Shown: positions 27,232 through 35,836 of the stretch, piece by piece
Layout: the number at the start of each line of letters is the position of its first letter
Position numbering within the stretch: position 1 is the first letter of the stretch
Assembly (NCBI RefSeq): GCF_029589055.1
Contig: NZ_JARQZP010000003.1
Location: 1,922,001 to 1,986,000, forward strand
Direction: 5' to 3'
DNA length: 64,000 bases
DNA from: Vibrio hannami
GTDB taxonomy: Bacteria; Pseudomonadota; Gammaproteobacteria; Enterobacterales; Vibrionaceae
Notes under the pieces: model-generated
Told to the model about the DNA's origin: nothing
Databases searched by the model: none
What the model saw: only the letters and a program-made list of their open reading frames with translations
Program-made: the position numbers and the translations under genes

Positions 27232-27624
27232 ATGAAAAACTCAGTCAAAAAACTTCTCGCTTTGTTCGTCATTTCAACTGGAGCGTTATCTTTATCAGCA
27301 ATGGCTCAGCCGACTGTACCCTTTGATTCCGTTAGCTACACTTATACTGAAGGTGCTTTTGCCGGTGCACAATACAAACTCACTTTTCCTAACGGTAAAG
27401 TGAAATGGGAAGGCTTGGCAGGTGAAGAAAAAGGGTTATCTGCTGTTGAGGAAATAAGTGACATTGTGGATCTTGGTGATAATAGATATCTTGTTACCTG
27501 GCACGAAAGTAATGGCCTGACCATCACAGCAGTATTAAACTCAGAAAACCGTACTATCAACGCTGTTGCATCAACGGCAGAAGATCATTTCGTCGTGAGC
27601 GGCAAGATAGATAGCCTTAAATAA
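27232..27624 (+). CDS. Exported MoaF-like calycin protein
   Basis: Taken from the ATG at 27232, which gives a signal peptide (MKNSVKKLLALFVISTG to AMAQ) and has TTAGGGA 9 bases upstream; an upstream TTG is less likely. The mature part of about 107 residues has the strand pattern of MoaF/calycin domains (VSYTYTEGAFAGAQYKLTF, VKWEG, RYLVTWHESNGLTITAVLN). Such barrels usually bind small ligands. It is paired with a leaderless relative encoded 27 bases downstream, so the two may act on one compound in different compartments. The ligand is unknown. Confidence 0.6.
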   Translation: MKNSVKKLLALFVISTGALSLSAMAQPTVPFDSVSYTYTEGAFAGAQYKLTFPNGKVKWEGLAGEEKGLSAVEEISDIVDLGDNRYLVTWHESNGLTITAVLNSENRTINAVASTAEDHFVVSGKIDSLK

Positions 27625-27651
27625 TAGTAAAGACATAGGGTTGGTAACTTT

Positions 27652-27954
27652 ATGGAATTTCTAGGAAACACGGTTGAATACTCATACGAAAGTGGTGAAG
27701 CGTACTCCGTCACATTTGATCAAAACCACTGCACCTGGCTATGTACTAAAGGAAGTATGCAAGGTTCGACAGGTAACGAGCAATACAGCGCTGTAGAAGT
27801 CGCTCCTAACGTTCTGTTTGTCAGTTGGTTAGAAGACAGTGGAGAAGTGGTAAGCTTAGTTCTGAACTTTAATGCTATGAAAGTCTATGGTAGCTATATT
27901 GACCCTGCCTCTGGCCGTCACCAGTGGGAAGGAACGATCAGTTACTGGGGTTAA
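27652..27954 (+). CDS. Cytoplasmic MoaF-like calycin protein
   Basis: 100 residues, no signal peptide. It shares the layout of the preceding gene (NTVEYSYESGEAYSVTF, CTWLCTKG, LFVSWLEDSGEVVSLVLNF, YGSYIDPASG) and looks like a single compact calycin-type barrel of the MoaF group. Two Cys flank a Trp-Leu pair (CTWLC), a possible redox or metal site. Probably cotranscribed with the exported paralogue and followed by the hairpin at 27969. Confidence 0.55.
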   Translation: MEFLGNTVEYSYESGEAYSVTFDQNHCTWLCTKGSMQGSTGNEQYSAVEVAPNVLFVSWLEDSGEVVSLVLNFNAMKVYGSYIDPASGRHQWEGTISYWG

Positions 27955-27968
27955 AGAGGTCGTATGCA

Positions 27969-27991
27969 CGAGCATGGGTACTCCATGCTCG
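27969..27991 (+). terminator. Hairpin after the calycin genes
   Basis: CGAGCATGG/CCATGCTCG is a perfect stem with a 5-base loop and no strong T run. Confidence 0.5.
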
Positions 27992-28070
27992 AATTTGTAG
28001 TTCTTCGCCTGGCTATGCCCTGAATTTAGGAAATGTAAAGCGAGCTATCACCGGATTTATCGATCCAAAA

Positions 28071-28640
28071 TCAAATGTAACTCAGTAGCTCTTTTAAATT
28101 ATTTACTTTGAAGAGCTGATGAGATTCTTCAAACGCTTCGTCGTCACTTTGATCATGAGCAAAGTATAGTGTTTTCACTCCTGCTTGAATGCCCGCCTCG
28201 ATACCAACAATCGAATCATCTATAAATAAGCACTCTTCAGCCGACACTGACATTTTATCCATAACATAGTGAATCAAGCCCGGATCTGGTTTCCATTTGT
28301 CTGCGTCGTAAGCACTGTATACGCGTCCTTCGAAATAATGGGATAGATTTGTTAAAGGCAACGTTACATTCATTTTTTCATGTGGCGCATTAGATGCAAT
28401 ACAGATTGAAATTTGCTTTTCTAACAGAGTATCCAGTACTTCAACAACGCCTTCTATCGGCACCAGTTCTTCAGAAAAGAGCTGGCTGCATCTGGCTCGA
28501 TACTTAGCAATCAACTGATCCAGCCCATCCTCTTCCAACAAGGATTTGTCCTCAACAAGGCTTCCCAATATGTGGTCTATTTTTGTCCCCTGAAAATTCT
28601 GTTTTAGCCACTGGTAATCGACCTTTACACCAACTGACTC
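28071..28640 (-). pseudogene. HAD-superfamily phosphatase (YieH-like), 5' end lost
   Basis: The frame keeps the C-terminal two thirds of a subfamily-IA HAD hydrolase. Motif II is IASNAPHEKM, motif III is KWKPDPG, and motif IV is FIDDS. Upstream of the TTG at 28568 the frame continues without a start through sequence that still matches the cap region (VKVDYQWLKQNFQGTK) up to about 28640, where homology stops. Motif I (DxDxT), which carries the nucleophile, is absent. The product, if made, would be inactive. The break coincides with the break in the GntR fragment on the other strand. Confidence 0.75.
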
Positions 28641-28819
28641 AAGTACATAAAAACATCTTTATGGCTCTGCAAAAAAGAGATTCAGAGTTAGCCAGAACTG
28701 CAATGATTGCCCACCTCGAGCACAGTAAGGCTGAACTCACTAAGTTAGTGGATTTCAAAGACTCGGATATCCTGACTATGGACGATTTCTTCTTTCTGGA
28801 GTTTGAGTCTGAAGGTTAG
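28626..28819 (+). pseudogene. C-terminal remnant of a GntR/FCD regulator
   Basis: The plus frame reads LTQVHKNIFMALQKRDSELA then TAMIAHLEHSKAELTKLVD. This aligns residue for residue with the end of the FCD domain of the UxuR protein in this window (DHEKIYMALVRKDPVAAREAM...QHLENVKETL). The DNA-binding domain and most of the ligand domain are gone. Its left edge abuts the missing 5' end of the HAD gene, so one deletion probably removed the shared promoter region and both gene starts. Confidence 0.75.
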
Positions 28820-28857
28820 TAACTGAACCTCATGGGCTTCGCTGACGTTTCGAGTCG

Positions 28858-29418
28858 TCACGCATTTTTGATTGCGATGCAGTACATGTTTAGCGAGCCT
28901 TCAATCATCCCTACATTTAGCTTTTGCTTGTCGTCGTTACAACTCATTGCTAGCGCGAAACCATGAAGGTAGTCGACCAATAAATGTAACGCGTCAGTGG
29001 ACGACTCGTCACTTAGTTCCAGTGGTTTGATCACGGCCATAAACCTTTCTGCAAAAACGCCGGCGGGCCCTTCAACTTTCATACTAAGAAGTGTTTCTAG
29101 CAAACCGGGGTAATCACTTAGTAATTTAAGGTAACTGGCACACAACGCTTGTAACTCTGACTCCCAATTAGCACTTTCTTGAGGCAGATAAATCTCTTTA
29201 ACCAGAGAGGTGGTAATGGCCTCTAGCAACTTATTTTTGTTTTCGAAGTAGTAATAAATCGCCATAGCATCAACATCCAGGCTAGCAGCTAACTTTCGAA
29301 TACTGGGAATTTTCCCTTCTTGTTTCATCAGATCTTTAGCTATTTCCATGATGGCTTCAGAGCTTAATTGATTACCTGAACCTCTAGGTCGTCCTCGTTT
29401 TTTATCCTTGACAGACAT
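28858..29418 (-). CDS. TetR-family regulator
   Basis: 186 residues. The N-terminal KKRGRPRGSGNQLS arm and helix-turn-helix (SIRKLAASLDVDAMAIYYYFENKNKLLEAI, residues 39-69) are typical of TetR repressors; the C-terminal helical domain binds an unknown ligand. Divergent from the DHFR-like gene, with a 17-base palindrome in the 117-base gap that is a likely operator for both. Confidence 0.9.
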   Translation of the reverse strand: MSVKDKKRGRPRGSGNQLSSEAIMEIAKDLMKQEGKIPSIRKLAASLDVDAMAIYYYFENKNKLLEAITTSLVKEIYLPQESANWESELQALCASYLKLLSDYPGLLETLLSMKVEGPAGVFAERFMAVIKPLELSDESSTDALHLLVDYLHGFALAMSCNDDKQKLNVGMIEGSLNMYCIAIKNA

Positions 29419-29445
29419 TCTTCTTGATCGCTAAACTTTGTTTAA

Positions 29446-29462
29446 ATTCTACGGTGTAGAAT
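29446..29462. promoter_or_regulatory. Candidate TetR operator
   Basis: ATTCTAC-ggt-GTAGAAT is a perfect 17-base palindrome between the divergent TetR and DHFR-like genes, 28 bases upstream of the TetR start. Confidence 0.6.
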
Positions 29463-29535
29463 ATTGTAGTAGAAGTTCACTTTTATTCCAAGGGAATGGG
29501 TTCGATTACCTTAAAAACTGTATAGAGATAAAAAT

Positions 29536-30087
29536 ATGAAATGCTCCGTATTTATAGCAACTAGTGTCGATGGTTTTATTGCTAAAACAGATAACAGCCT
29601 GGACTGGTTGCATTCGGCTGGAAAGCCAGAAATCGAAGTCGATACCGGTTGGAATAGTTATATGAAGGACGTTGATTGCCTGATAATGGGGCGTTCGACA
29701 ATGGAAGTCATCTCCGCTATGAACTTAGTACCGGAACAATGGCCGTACGGTCCACGAAAAATCGTTGTCCTGAGTAATACCTTGAAAGAAGCGCCTCAAA
29801 ATATGAAAGACAAGGTAGAGATGTACTCCGGCGATCTTCATGCTTTGCTCATTAAACTTGAAAATGAAGGCTTCAAACACGCTTATATCGATGGTGGTAG
29901 AACCATCCAGACCTTCCTGGATCTTAAGCTGATTGATGAAATGACCATAACCCTTGCTCCGATTCTATTGGGAGAGGGAATACCATTGTTTGGTAAAACG
30001 AATAAGGACATTAAGCTGGAGCAGGCAGAATCGACCGCTTTTGCAAATGATTTTGTTCAGGTGAAGTATTCCGTTAGTTACCCATAA
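29536..30087 (+). CDS. DHFR/RibD-C-family reductase
   Basis: 183 residues in the RibD C-terminal/dihydrofolate-reductase-like fold. Features are the opening strand MKCSVFIATSVDGFIAK, DCLIMGRSTMEV, the NADPH-binding-type AYIDGGRTIQTFL, and DEMTITLAPILLGEGIPLF. Relatives such as YyaP/YwjB-type proteins are NADPH-dependent reductases of uncertain substrate. Probably controlled by the divergent TetR repressor. Confidence 0.85.
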   Translation: MKCSVFIATSVDGFIAKTDNSLDWLHSAGKPEIEVDTGWNSYMKDVDCLIMGRSTMEVISAMNLVPEQWPYGPRKIVVLSNTLKEAPQNMKDKVEMYSGDLHALLIKLENEGFKHAYIDGGRTIQTFLDLKLIDEMTITLAPILLGEGIPLFGKTNKDIKLEQAESTAFANDFVQVKYSVSYP

Positions 30088-30284
30088 CCAAAGCAGTGCA
30101 TTTTTTCTCTCTGGCTTGTTTTTATAGTGCATAGATCTTAGTAGTGCGATGTGAGGATTTCTAACGAATTGATATTTAATGACTAAATTTAATCTGTCTT
30201 GTTGGTCAGGTTCTTGCTATGTAGGAGGAAACTATAACATGAGGCGGTGCTTATATTCATAGCGCACCTACAACAGGAGTTAGT

Positions 30285-31243
30285 ATGTCACTTCCTATCA
30301 TAGATATTTCTCCCCTGAGTTCCGACAACCGAGAAGATTGGAAACCTGTCATAGAGCAAATCGATAATGCATGCCGAGAATTGGGTTTCTTTTACATTAC
30401 TGGGCATGGAATTCCTCCAAAACAGTTTGATGATATCGAGTCGATGGCTGATACGTTGTTTGATTTACCAATAGACAAGAAACAGCAGATTTCCATTGAG
30501 CACAGTAATAATCATCGAGGTTGGGGGAGATTAAGTGCAGAGAAACTGGATCCACTAGGTGAACTGGATTGCAAAGAGTCTTTCGATATGGCGTTGGATC
30601 TCTCGCCTCACCATTCACAAGTTAGCCGTTGTCCTAAACTATATGGTCCTAACCAATATCCGGATATCCATGGTTTTACTCAGGCTGTTACCCAACATTA
30701 TTCGCTCACACTGGATGTTGGTCTCAGGGTTCTAAAAGCGATGGCTCTGGCGCTTAAGGAGCCTGAAGATCGCTTTACTCGTCACTTTAATCTGCCAATC
30801 TCTGTGCTACGAATGCTGCATTATCCAAGCCAGCTTGAGGCGAGCAATGGGGCCGGCGCTCACAGTGATTACGGCTGTATCACTTTACTATATCAGGACC
30901 AAAGTGGTGGGCTTCAGGTGCTTAACAAGCAAGATGAATGGATGGATGCACCACCTGTACCGGGCAGCTTTGTCGTAAATATCGGTGATCTGATGCAACG
31001 ATGGACGAACGATATATACCGCTCAACTAAACATCGGGTTACAAGCCCAACGAGTGGGCGAAGCCGCTTTTCAATGCCGTTTTTTTTAGAGCCAGACTTC
31101 GATACTCCGGTAACTACGTTGATAGGGTGCCTGAAAGAAACCAATGGAGTAGGGGGTATCCTCCAATAACTGCTGGTGATTGGATTTTATCGCGATTTGA
31201 AGATACTTATTCTTATCGTCAGGAAGGTGACGATAAGAGCTAA
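30285..31243 (+). pseudogene. Isopenicillin-N-synthase-like 2OG-Fe(II) oxygenase, 3' frameshift
   Basis: The main frame (30285-31169) has the full oxygenase core: the DIOX_N-like opening IDISPLSS and ELGFFYITGHGI, Fe ligands in AHSDYG and STKHRV, and the 2OG-binding RFSMPFF. It ends early after ETNGVGG. The expected tail (YPPITAGDWILSRFEDTYSYR) continues in another frame from 31157 to a TAA at 31241. One base appears to be missing in the G run at 31152-31156. The core may still fold, since only about 28 residues are replaced. AGGAG precedes the start. The substrate is unknown. Confidence 0.8.
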
Positions 31244-31358
31244 TGTTGTGAAGTTGTATACGATCAACATATTCAGGCGTTGATCAACTACTCGAAGGGA
31301 AATAACTGCTAGGATTGTAAAAGGTATCAAAAAGATATGTCACTTTTCGGGAGTTATC

Positions 31359-32147
31359 ATGCCTTGGGTTGTAGTCTGGATATTTAGCGTATTACTCTCG
31401 CTTCCTTTACAGGCTAACCAGACGATCCGATTAACCAATGGGGAATGGCCTCCTTACTTATCTGAAAACTTATCTCATTATGGCTATGCGTCTCACCTGG
31501 TATCTGAAGCATTTGCATCGGTTGGTGTCGATGTTGAATACGGTTTTTTCCCCTGGAAGCGCTCCTTCCAGTATGCAAAAGATGGCGCTAGTAGTTTTGG
31601 AGAAATCTGGCATGGCACTATAGTGTGGATATACAACGACGAGCGAGCAAAAAACTTCATTTTTTCCGATGTCGTGATGGAAGATTATCAGGTCCTGTTT
31701 TCTCTGCGCTCAAATCCGGTCGACTGGGAAACGATGGACGATTTAGCTGGAAAAACTATCGGTGGTACGCTTCATACCTTTTACCCCGTTTTAGAGTCAG
31801 CTCAGGAAAAGGGTGTACTCCACATAGATCGTGCGCGTGACTACCAAACTCTCTTCACCCGTCTGCTGGCCGGGCGTATTGATGCTGTTCCCTATGACTG
31901 GCATGTCGGCAGTTACTTCATGAAGAATAATCTTAGCGCTGACCAGAGGGCGCAAATTAGGTTTTCTCCTACAGTGATAGGTACCAGAGAGTTTCATCTG
32001 ATACTAACAAAACAAGTACCGAAAAATCATGAGTTTATAGAGCTTTTTAATCAGGGGTTGAAAAATATTAAGGCGAATGGTGTTTACCAGGAAATACAAA
32101 ATAACCTTAAGCTTGGTACTTACGATCATCCTAAATTAACAGAGTAG
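31359..32147 (+). CDS. Periplasmic solute-binding protein, family 3
   Basis: 262 residues with a signal peptide (to about LPLQA) and a type II binding-protein fold (TIRLTNGEWPPYLSENL, GYASHLVSEAFASVGVDVEYGFFPWKRSF, LAGKTIGGT, GRIDAVPYD). No ABC permease or kinase gene is adjacent, so it is an orphan of the class common in Vibrio, perhaps feeding a distant transporter or acting as a sensor component. GGGAG lies before the ATG. Confidence 0.85.
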   Translation: MPWVVVWIFSVLLSLPLQANQTIRLTNGEWPPYLSENLSHYGYASHLVSEAFASVGVDVEYGFFPWKRSFQYAKDGASSFGEIWHGTIVWIYNDERAKNFIFSDVVMEDYQVLFSLRSNPVDWETMDDLAGKTIGGTLHTFYPVLESAQEKGVLHIDRARDYQTLFTRLLAGRIDAVPYDWHVGSYFMKNNLSADQRAQIRFSPTVIGTREFHLILTKQVPKNHEFIELFNQGLKNIKANGVYQEIQNNLKLGTYDHPKLTE

Positions 32148-32171
32148 AGCATTATCAAAAGGAGTCTCTTG

Positions 32172-32558
32172 ATGATAACAGCGCTGTATGCGTCTATCTT
32201 AGCTGGACTAATGGTTTGGCTTGCTTTTCAGGTAATTAAGCAAAGAAGAAGCAATAAAGTTGCCTATGCTGACGGCGATGTGGAAGCCCTTAAGATTGCA
32301 AGAAGTGCGCATGGTAATTCAGTAGATTATATTCCTATTACTCTAATTCTTATGGCGCTTGTTGAATATAACGGTGCTAGTCCGTGGATGATTCATCTAA
32401 TTGGAATTGCATTTATTATTGGCAGGGTGCTTCACGGCAAGGCAATCTTGTCAGAAAGCTTTAAAGGGCGCGTGTTGGGTATGCAGATTACCATTTTCAC
32501 TATTTTTGGTTTAATGGCCCTCAATCTTTTCTATTTACCTGTTGGAAAGCTATGGTAA
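32172..32558 (+). CDS. MAPEG-family membrane protein
   Basis: 128 residues from the ATG at 32172, which has AAAAGGAGT 7-13 bases upstream; a TTG lies just before. Four hydrophobic helices and the MAPEG pattern RSAHGNSVDYIPITLILMAL and GRVLHGKAI place it with YecN-type bacterial members of the eicosanoid/glutathione-metabolism membrane family. The bacterial function is unestablished. It is 24 bases after the binding-protein gene and likely in the same transcript. Confidence 0.85.
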   Translation: MITALYASILAGLMVWLAFQVIKQRRSNKVAYADGDVEALKIARSAHGNSVDYIPITLILMALVEYNGASPWMIHLIGIAFIIGRVLHGKAILSESFKGRVLGMQITIFTIFGLMALNLFYLPVGKLW

Positions 32559-32945
32559 TAAACTGAATAGGACTTATCAAACAGGTAAGTCCTAAACTGG
32601 CTATTACTACCATTCCCCTTCCTGTTTTTATCGCTTCTATCTGTATGTTTACTCTTATTTGTAGGATGTAATTCTACCTAAATGTCCGTTAATTTTCCAT
32701 ATAAGTCATACATATCTATCCTGGCGGAATTACTTTACCCATTCATTTCTGCGCCTTTTATTGAATTATGAACCAAATCACAAAAAATATGCCGTATCTA
32801 TAAATTGCTGCACGAGTTATCACAGATTTATATAAGTGCTATTGTAGTACAAAAGATTGGGTTGTTATTCTAATTGTCATACAAAGCATGCCAGTACGCG
32901 GTGATTTGTAATCAATAAAATTTCAAACTCATGGAGCGAAGTATC
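32559..32945. promoter_or_regulatory. Promoter region of the second TRAP operon
   Basis: About 385 bases, AT-rich, no gene seen. Near its right end are two TTGT-xx-TACAA-type sites (see separate entry). GGAGCGAAG just before 32946 is the ribosome-binding site of the binding-protein gene. Confidence 0.5.
32842..32884. promoter_or_regulatory. Paired GntR/FCD-type operator candidates
   Basis: TTGTAGTACAA (32842-32852) and TTGTCATACAA (32874-32884) are near-identical palindromic sites 32 bases apart, about three helical turns, and 60-100 bases upstream of the TRAP binding-protein start. The TTGT...ACAA shape is typical of FadR-subfamily GntR sites. Confidence 0.5.
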
Positions 32946-33905
32946 ATGAAAAAAACTACTCTTACCCTAGCAGCGGCTTCAATCTTATTAGCATGTGGTG
33001 CACAGGCGAGAACATTAACTTTAGGTCATGCGATGAACTTAGACAGTGCAGCGCATAAGGGCATGGAAATCTTTGCGGCGAAAGTTAAAGAGAAGTCGAA
33101 TGGTGAGATGGATGTACGTATTTTCGCTAACGGCATGTTGGGTTCTGAGCGTGATCAGGCTGAACAAGTTGTAACTGGCGCGATTGATATGGCAAAAATC
33201 AATGGATCGTTGGCAGAATCTTTTGAACCAACCTTTAAAGCAGTTTCGATCCCATTCTTGTTCAGAAGTGCTGAGCATATGCACGAGTTCATTCGTAGCG
33301 ATGCAGCAGAAAAAATGCTTCAGTCTAGTGCGGGTAAAGGCTTCCTTGGTCTTACATTCTACGATTCAGGTTCTCGCAGCTTCTACAGCTCTAAGCCAAT
33401 TCACTCTCCTGATGACCTAGCGGGTCTTAAGATTCGTGTACCAGAATCTCCAACTATGATTGAGATGATTCGTCTGCTTGGCTCAAAAGCAACGCCAGTG
33501 CCATTTACAGAGGTGTACACCGCGTTACAGCAAGGTGTAATCGATGCGGCTGAGAACAACATCTCTAGCCTTGTAGAAATGAAGCATATGGAAGTTGCTA
33601 AGTTCTACGCAATGGACCAGCACATGATTACTCCAGACCTGATTATGATTTCTGAATCGACCTGGGGTAGCTTGTCAGAAACTGAGCAAAAAATAGTGAA
33701 AGAATCTGCTCGCGAATCTATGGAAGAAGAGATCAAAATCTGGGCTTCAATTGATGCTGCAAACATGGAAAAAGCTAAGAAAGGTAACGTAGAGTTTATC
33801 GAAGTTGATAAGTCTAAGTTCCGTGAAAAAGTGTCTCCTATGATCACTGCTGCTAAACAAGACCCTGTACTAAGCTATTACATCAACGCAATTGATGCTC
33901 TTTAA
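32946..33905 (+). CDS. TRAP transporter substrate-binding protein (second system)
   Basis: 319 residues from the ATG at 32946, which has GGAG at 32933 and gives a clean signal peptide (MKKTTLTLAAASILLACGAQA). DctP-type motifs are LGHAMNLDSAAHKGME, RIFANGMLGSERDQ, LKIRVPESPTMIEMIRLLG with the carboxylate-binding Arg, and FTEVYTALQQGVIDAAEN. It is closely similar in layout to the binding protein of the glucuronate locus, so an acidic sugar or related carboxylate is likely. First gene of dctPQM. Confidence 0.93.
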   Translation: MKKTTLTLAAASILLACGAQARTLTLGHAMNLDSAAHKGMEIFAAKVKEKSNGEMDVRIFANGMLGSERDQAEQVVTGAIDMAKINGSLAESFEPTFKAVSIPFLFRSAEHMHEFIRSDAAEKMLQSSAGKGFLGLTFYDSGSRSFYSSKPIHSPDDLAGLKIRVPESPTMIEMIRLLGSKATPVPFTEVYTALQQGVIDAAENNISSLVEMKHMEVAKFYAMDQHMITPDLIMISESTWGSLSETEQKIVKESARESMEEEIKIWASIDAANMEKAKKGNVEFIEVDKSKFREKVSPMITAAKQDPVLSYYINAIDAL

Positions 33906-33919
33906 TTGAATTGATTGTT

Positions 33920-33951
33920 AATGCGTCAGGGGTTCTAACACCTGGCGCATT
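33920..33951 (+). terminator. Intercistronic hairpin after the binding-protein gene
   Basis: AATGCGtCAGG pairs with CCTGgCGCATT with one mismatch. It is not followed by a T run, which fits partial termination or mRNA stabilisation that raises binding protein over permease. Confidence 0.55.
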
Positions 33952-33971
33952 GTCGTTAGGAAATAGTCGTT

Positions 33972-34466
33972 ATGTATAGAAACATTCATGCGTTAAAAAC
34001 ACTGATTGATAAAGTAGTTCTCTTCTTCTGCGGTGTCTCAATCATTAGCCTGGTTATCACAGTAACCTGGCAGGTGTTTAGTCGTTACGTATTAAATGAT
34101 CCAAGTTCATGGACTGATGAGGCTGCTCGTTATTTGATGATCTGGTTCGGGCTTGCTGGTGCAAGTTATTTATTTGGCAAAAATGGCCACTTAGCCATTA
34201 CTCTTTTTGTTGGTTCCGTTAAAACTTCTTATCAAAAATATTGTTACCTACTAATCAATTTGGTTTCCATCGCTTTTATTAATGCAGCGATGTTAAAAGG
34301 TGGATTACAACTGATTGGCAGAACCAGCACCCAACTTTCTCCAGCACTCCAACTTCCAATGTCATACGTCTATATGATATTGCCAATTTCAGCAGTGCTT
34401 ATGACTCTTTATATTGTTCTAAATACATTAGAGCTATTTACTCGAACTGAAGGAAGCCGAGGTTAA
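33972..34466 (+). CDS. TRAP transporter small membrane subunit (DctQ type)
   Basis: 164 residues with four membrane helices and DctQ motifs VTWQVFSRYVL, WTDEAARYLMIWFGLAGASY and KNGHLAITLF, nearly superimposable on the first TRAP DctQ. It ends one base before the dctM start, so the two are translationally coupled. Confidence 0.92.
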   Translation: MYRNIHALKTLIDKVVLFFCGVSIISLVITVTWQVFSRYVLNDPSSWTDEAARYLMIWFGLAGASYLFGKNGHLAITLFVGSVKTSYQKYCYLLINLVSIAFINAAMLKGGLQLIGRTSTQLSPALQLPMSYVYMILPISAVLMTLYIVLNTLELFTRTEGSRG

Positions 34467-34467
34467 T

Positions 34468-35772
34468 ATGGATATTTCAGTAGGATTCTGGCTTCTTTGC
34501 TTATTTTTGGGCTTAATCGCTTTTAGTATCCCTATCGCAATTGCGATTGCGATGTCTTCATTGGTTATCATGTGTACGATTATGCCTACCAACGTGGCAT
34601 TTATGACGGCAGGGCAGAAGATAATTACGGGGATCGATAGTTTTAGCCTTCTCGCGATTCCATTTTTTATTCTCGCCGGTAACATTATGAACCGTGGGGG
34701 AATAGCATCCCGACTTGTTGATTTTGCGAAGATATTGGTTGGTAGACTCCCAGGTAGCCTTTGCCACGTAAACGTTATTGCGAACATGTTGTTTGGTTCG
34801 GTTTCTGGTTCTGCAGTTGCAGCAGCGGCGGCAGTAGGCAAAACACTGGAACCAGAACTTGAAAAAGAAGGTTACGATAAATCTTTTTCTACAGCGGTGA
34901 ACGTTGCGTCATGCCCGGCTGGCTTGCTTATCCCACCAAGTAACTCACTGATTGTATTCTCTGTTGTGAGTGGTGGTACATCGATTGCAGCGCTATTTAT
35001 CGCGGGTTATGTGCCGGGGATTTTGATGGGCGTAACCTGTATGGTTCTGGCTTATTTTATCGCCAAAAAACGCGGTTATCAGACAGCAAATCAAACCGTG
35101 TCCGCGGGTGAAGCGCTTAAAATTACACTTAAGGCAATGCCCAGCCTTGGTCTGGTAATTGTTGTTATTGGCGGAATTATCGGTGGTGTATTTACCGCGA
35201 CTGAAGGTGCCTGTATCGCAGTACTTTATGCCTTTGGTTTATCACTTTGTTATCGTAGCCTAGATTTGCAAGCAATGAGGACGATACTGGTAGAAACAGC
35301 AGAAATTACAGGGATCATGCTGTTCCTGATTGGTGCTTCTACCATCATGTCCTGGGCGATGGCTTTCACTGGTCTTCCAAGCCTGATTAGCGAATGGATG
35401 CTTTCTATCTCGGATAACCCAATCATCATTTTCATCATGATGAACCTTATCTTGCTAGTGGTTGGTATGTTCATGGACTTGACTCCGGCGGTATTGATCT
35501 TTACACCGATATTTATGCCGATTGCGGAGCAATTGGGAATGCACCCAATTCATTTCGCAATGATGATCATTTTTAACTTATGTATTGGTATTGCTACACC
35601 GCCAGTAGGTACGGCTCTGTTTGTGGGCTGTAGTGTGAGTGGAGCCAGAATAGAAAGTGTTATTAAGTCTGTGATTCCTTTCTGTGCGTTACTCATCGTA
35701 ACTCTACTTGCTATCACCTTTATCCCTGAAATCAGCTTAGCGCTACCTCGTGCATTTGGTTTGATCCAGTAA
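34468..35772 (+). CDS. TRAP transporter large permease (DctM type)
   Basis: 434 residues, about 11-12 membrane spans, with LLAIPFFILAGNIMNRGGIA, LFGSVSGSAVAAAAAVGK and ASCPAGLLIPPSNSLIVFS. Long segments match the DctM of the glucuronate locus, indicating duplication from a common ancestor. It ends at a strong terminator. Confidence 0.94.
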   Translation: MDISVGFWLLCLFLGLIAFSIPIAIAIAMSSLVIMCTIMPTNVAFMTAGQKIITGIDSFSLLAIPFFILAGNIMNRGGIASRLVDFAKILVGRLPGSLCHVNVIANMLFGSVSGSAVAAAAAVGKTLEPELEKEGYDKSFSTAVNVASCPAGLLIPPSNSLIVFSVVSGGTSIAALFIAGYVPGILMGVTCMVLAYFIAKKRGYQTANQTVSAGEALKITLKAMPSLGLVIVVIGGIIGGVFTATEGACIAVLYAFGLSLCYRSLDLQAMRTILVETAEITGIMLFLIGASTIMSWAMAFTGLPSLISEWMLSISDNPIIIFIMMNLILLVVGMFMDLTPAVLIFTPIFMPIAEQLGMHPIHFAMMIIFNLCIGIATPPVGTALFVGCSVSGARIESVIKSVIPFCALLIVTLLAITFIPEISLALPRAFGLIQ

Positions 35773-35781
35773 CCTTTCTAC

Positions 35782-35826
35782 GTAGTTTCTCCTTCTATAT
35801 CTGTGCCGAAGGAGAAACTACTTTTT
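35782..35826 (+). terminator. Terminator of the second TRAP operon
   Basis: A perfect 14-base stem, GTAGTTTCTCCTTC/GAAGGAGAAACTAC, followed by TTTTT. Confidence 0.92.
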
Positions 35827-35836
35827 GGAGAACCTT

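Noticed and set aside
28071..28568. HAD protein as a complete short gene starting at TTG 28568
   Set aside because: Homology continues upstream of that codon in the same frame without a start, and the catalytic motif I is missing, so it is a truncated gene.
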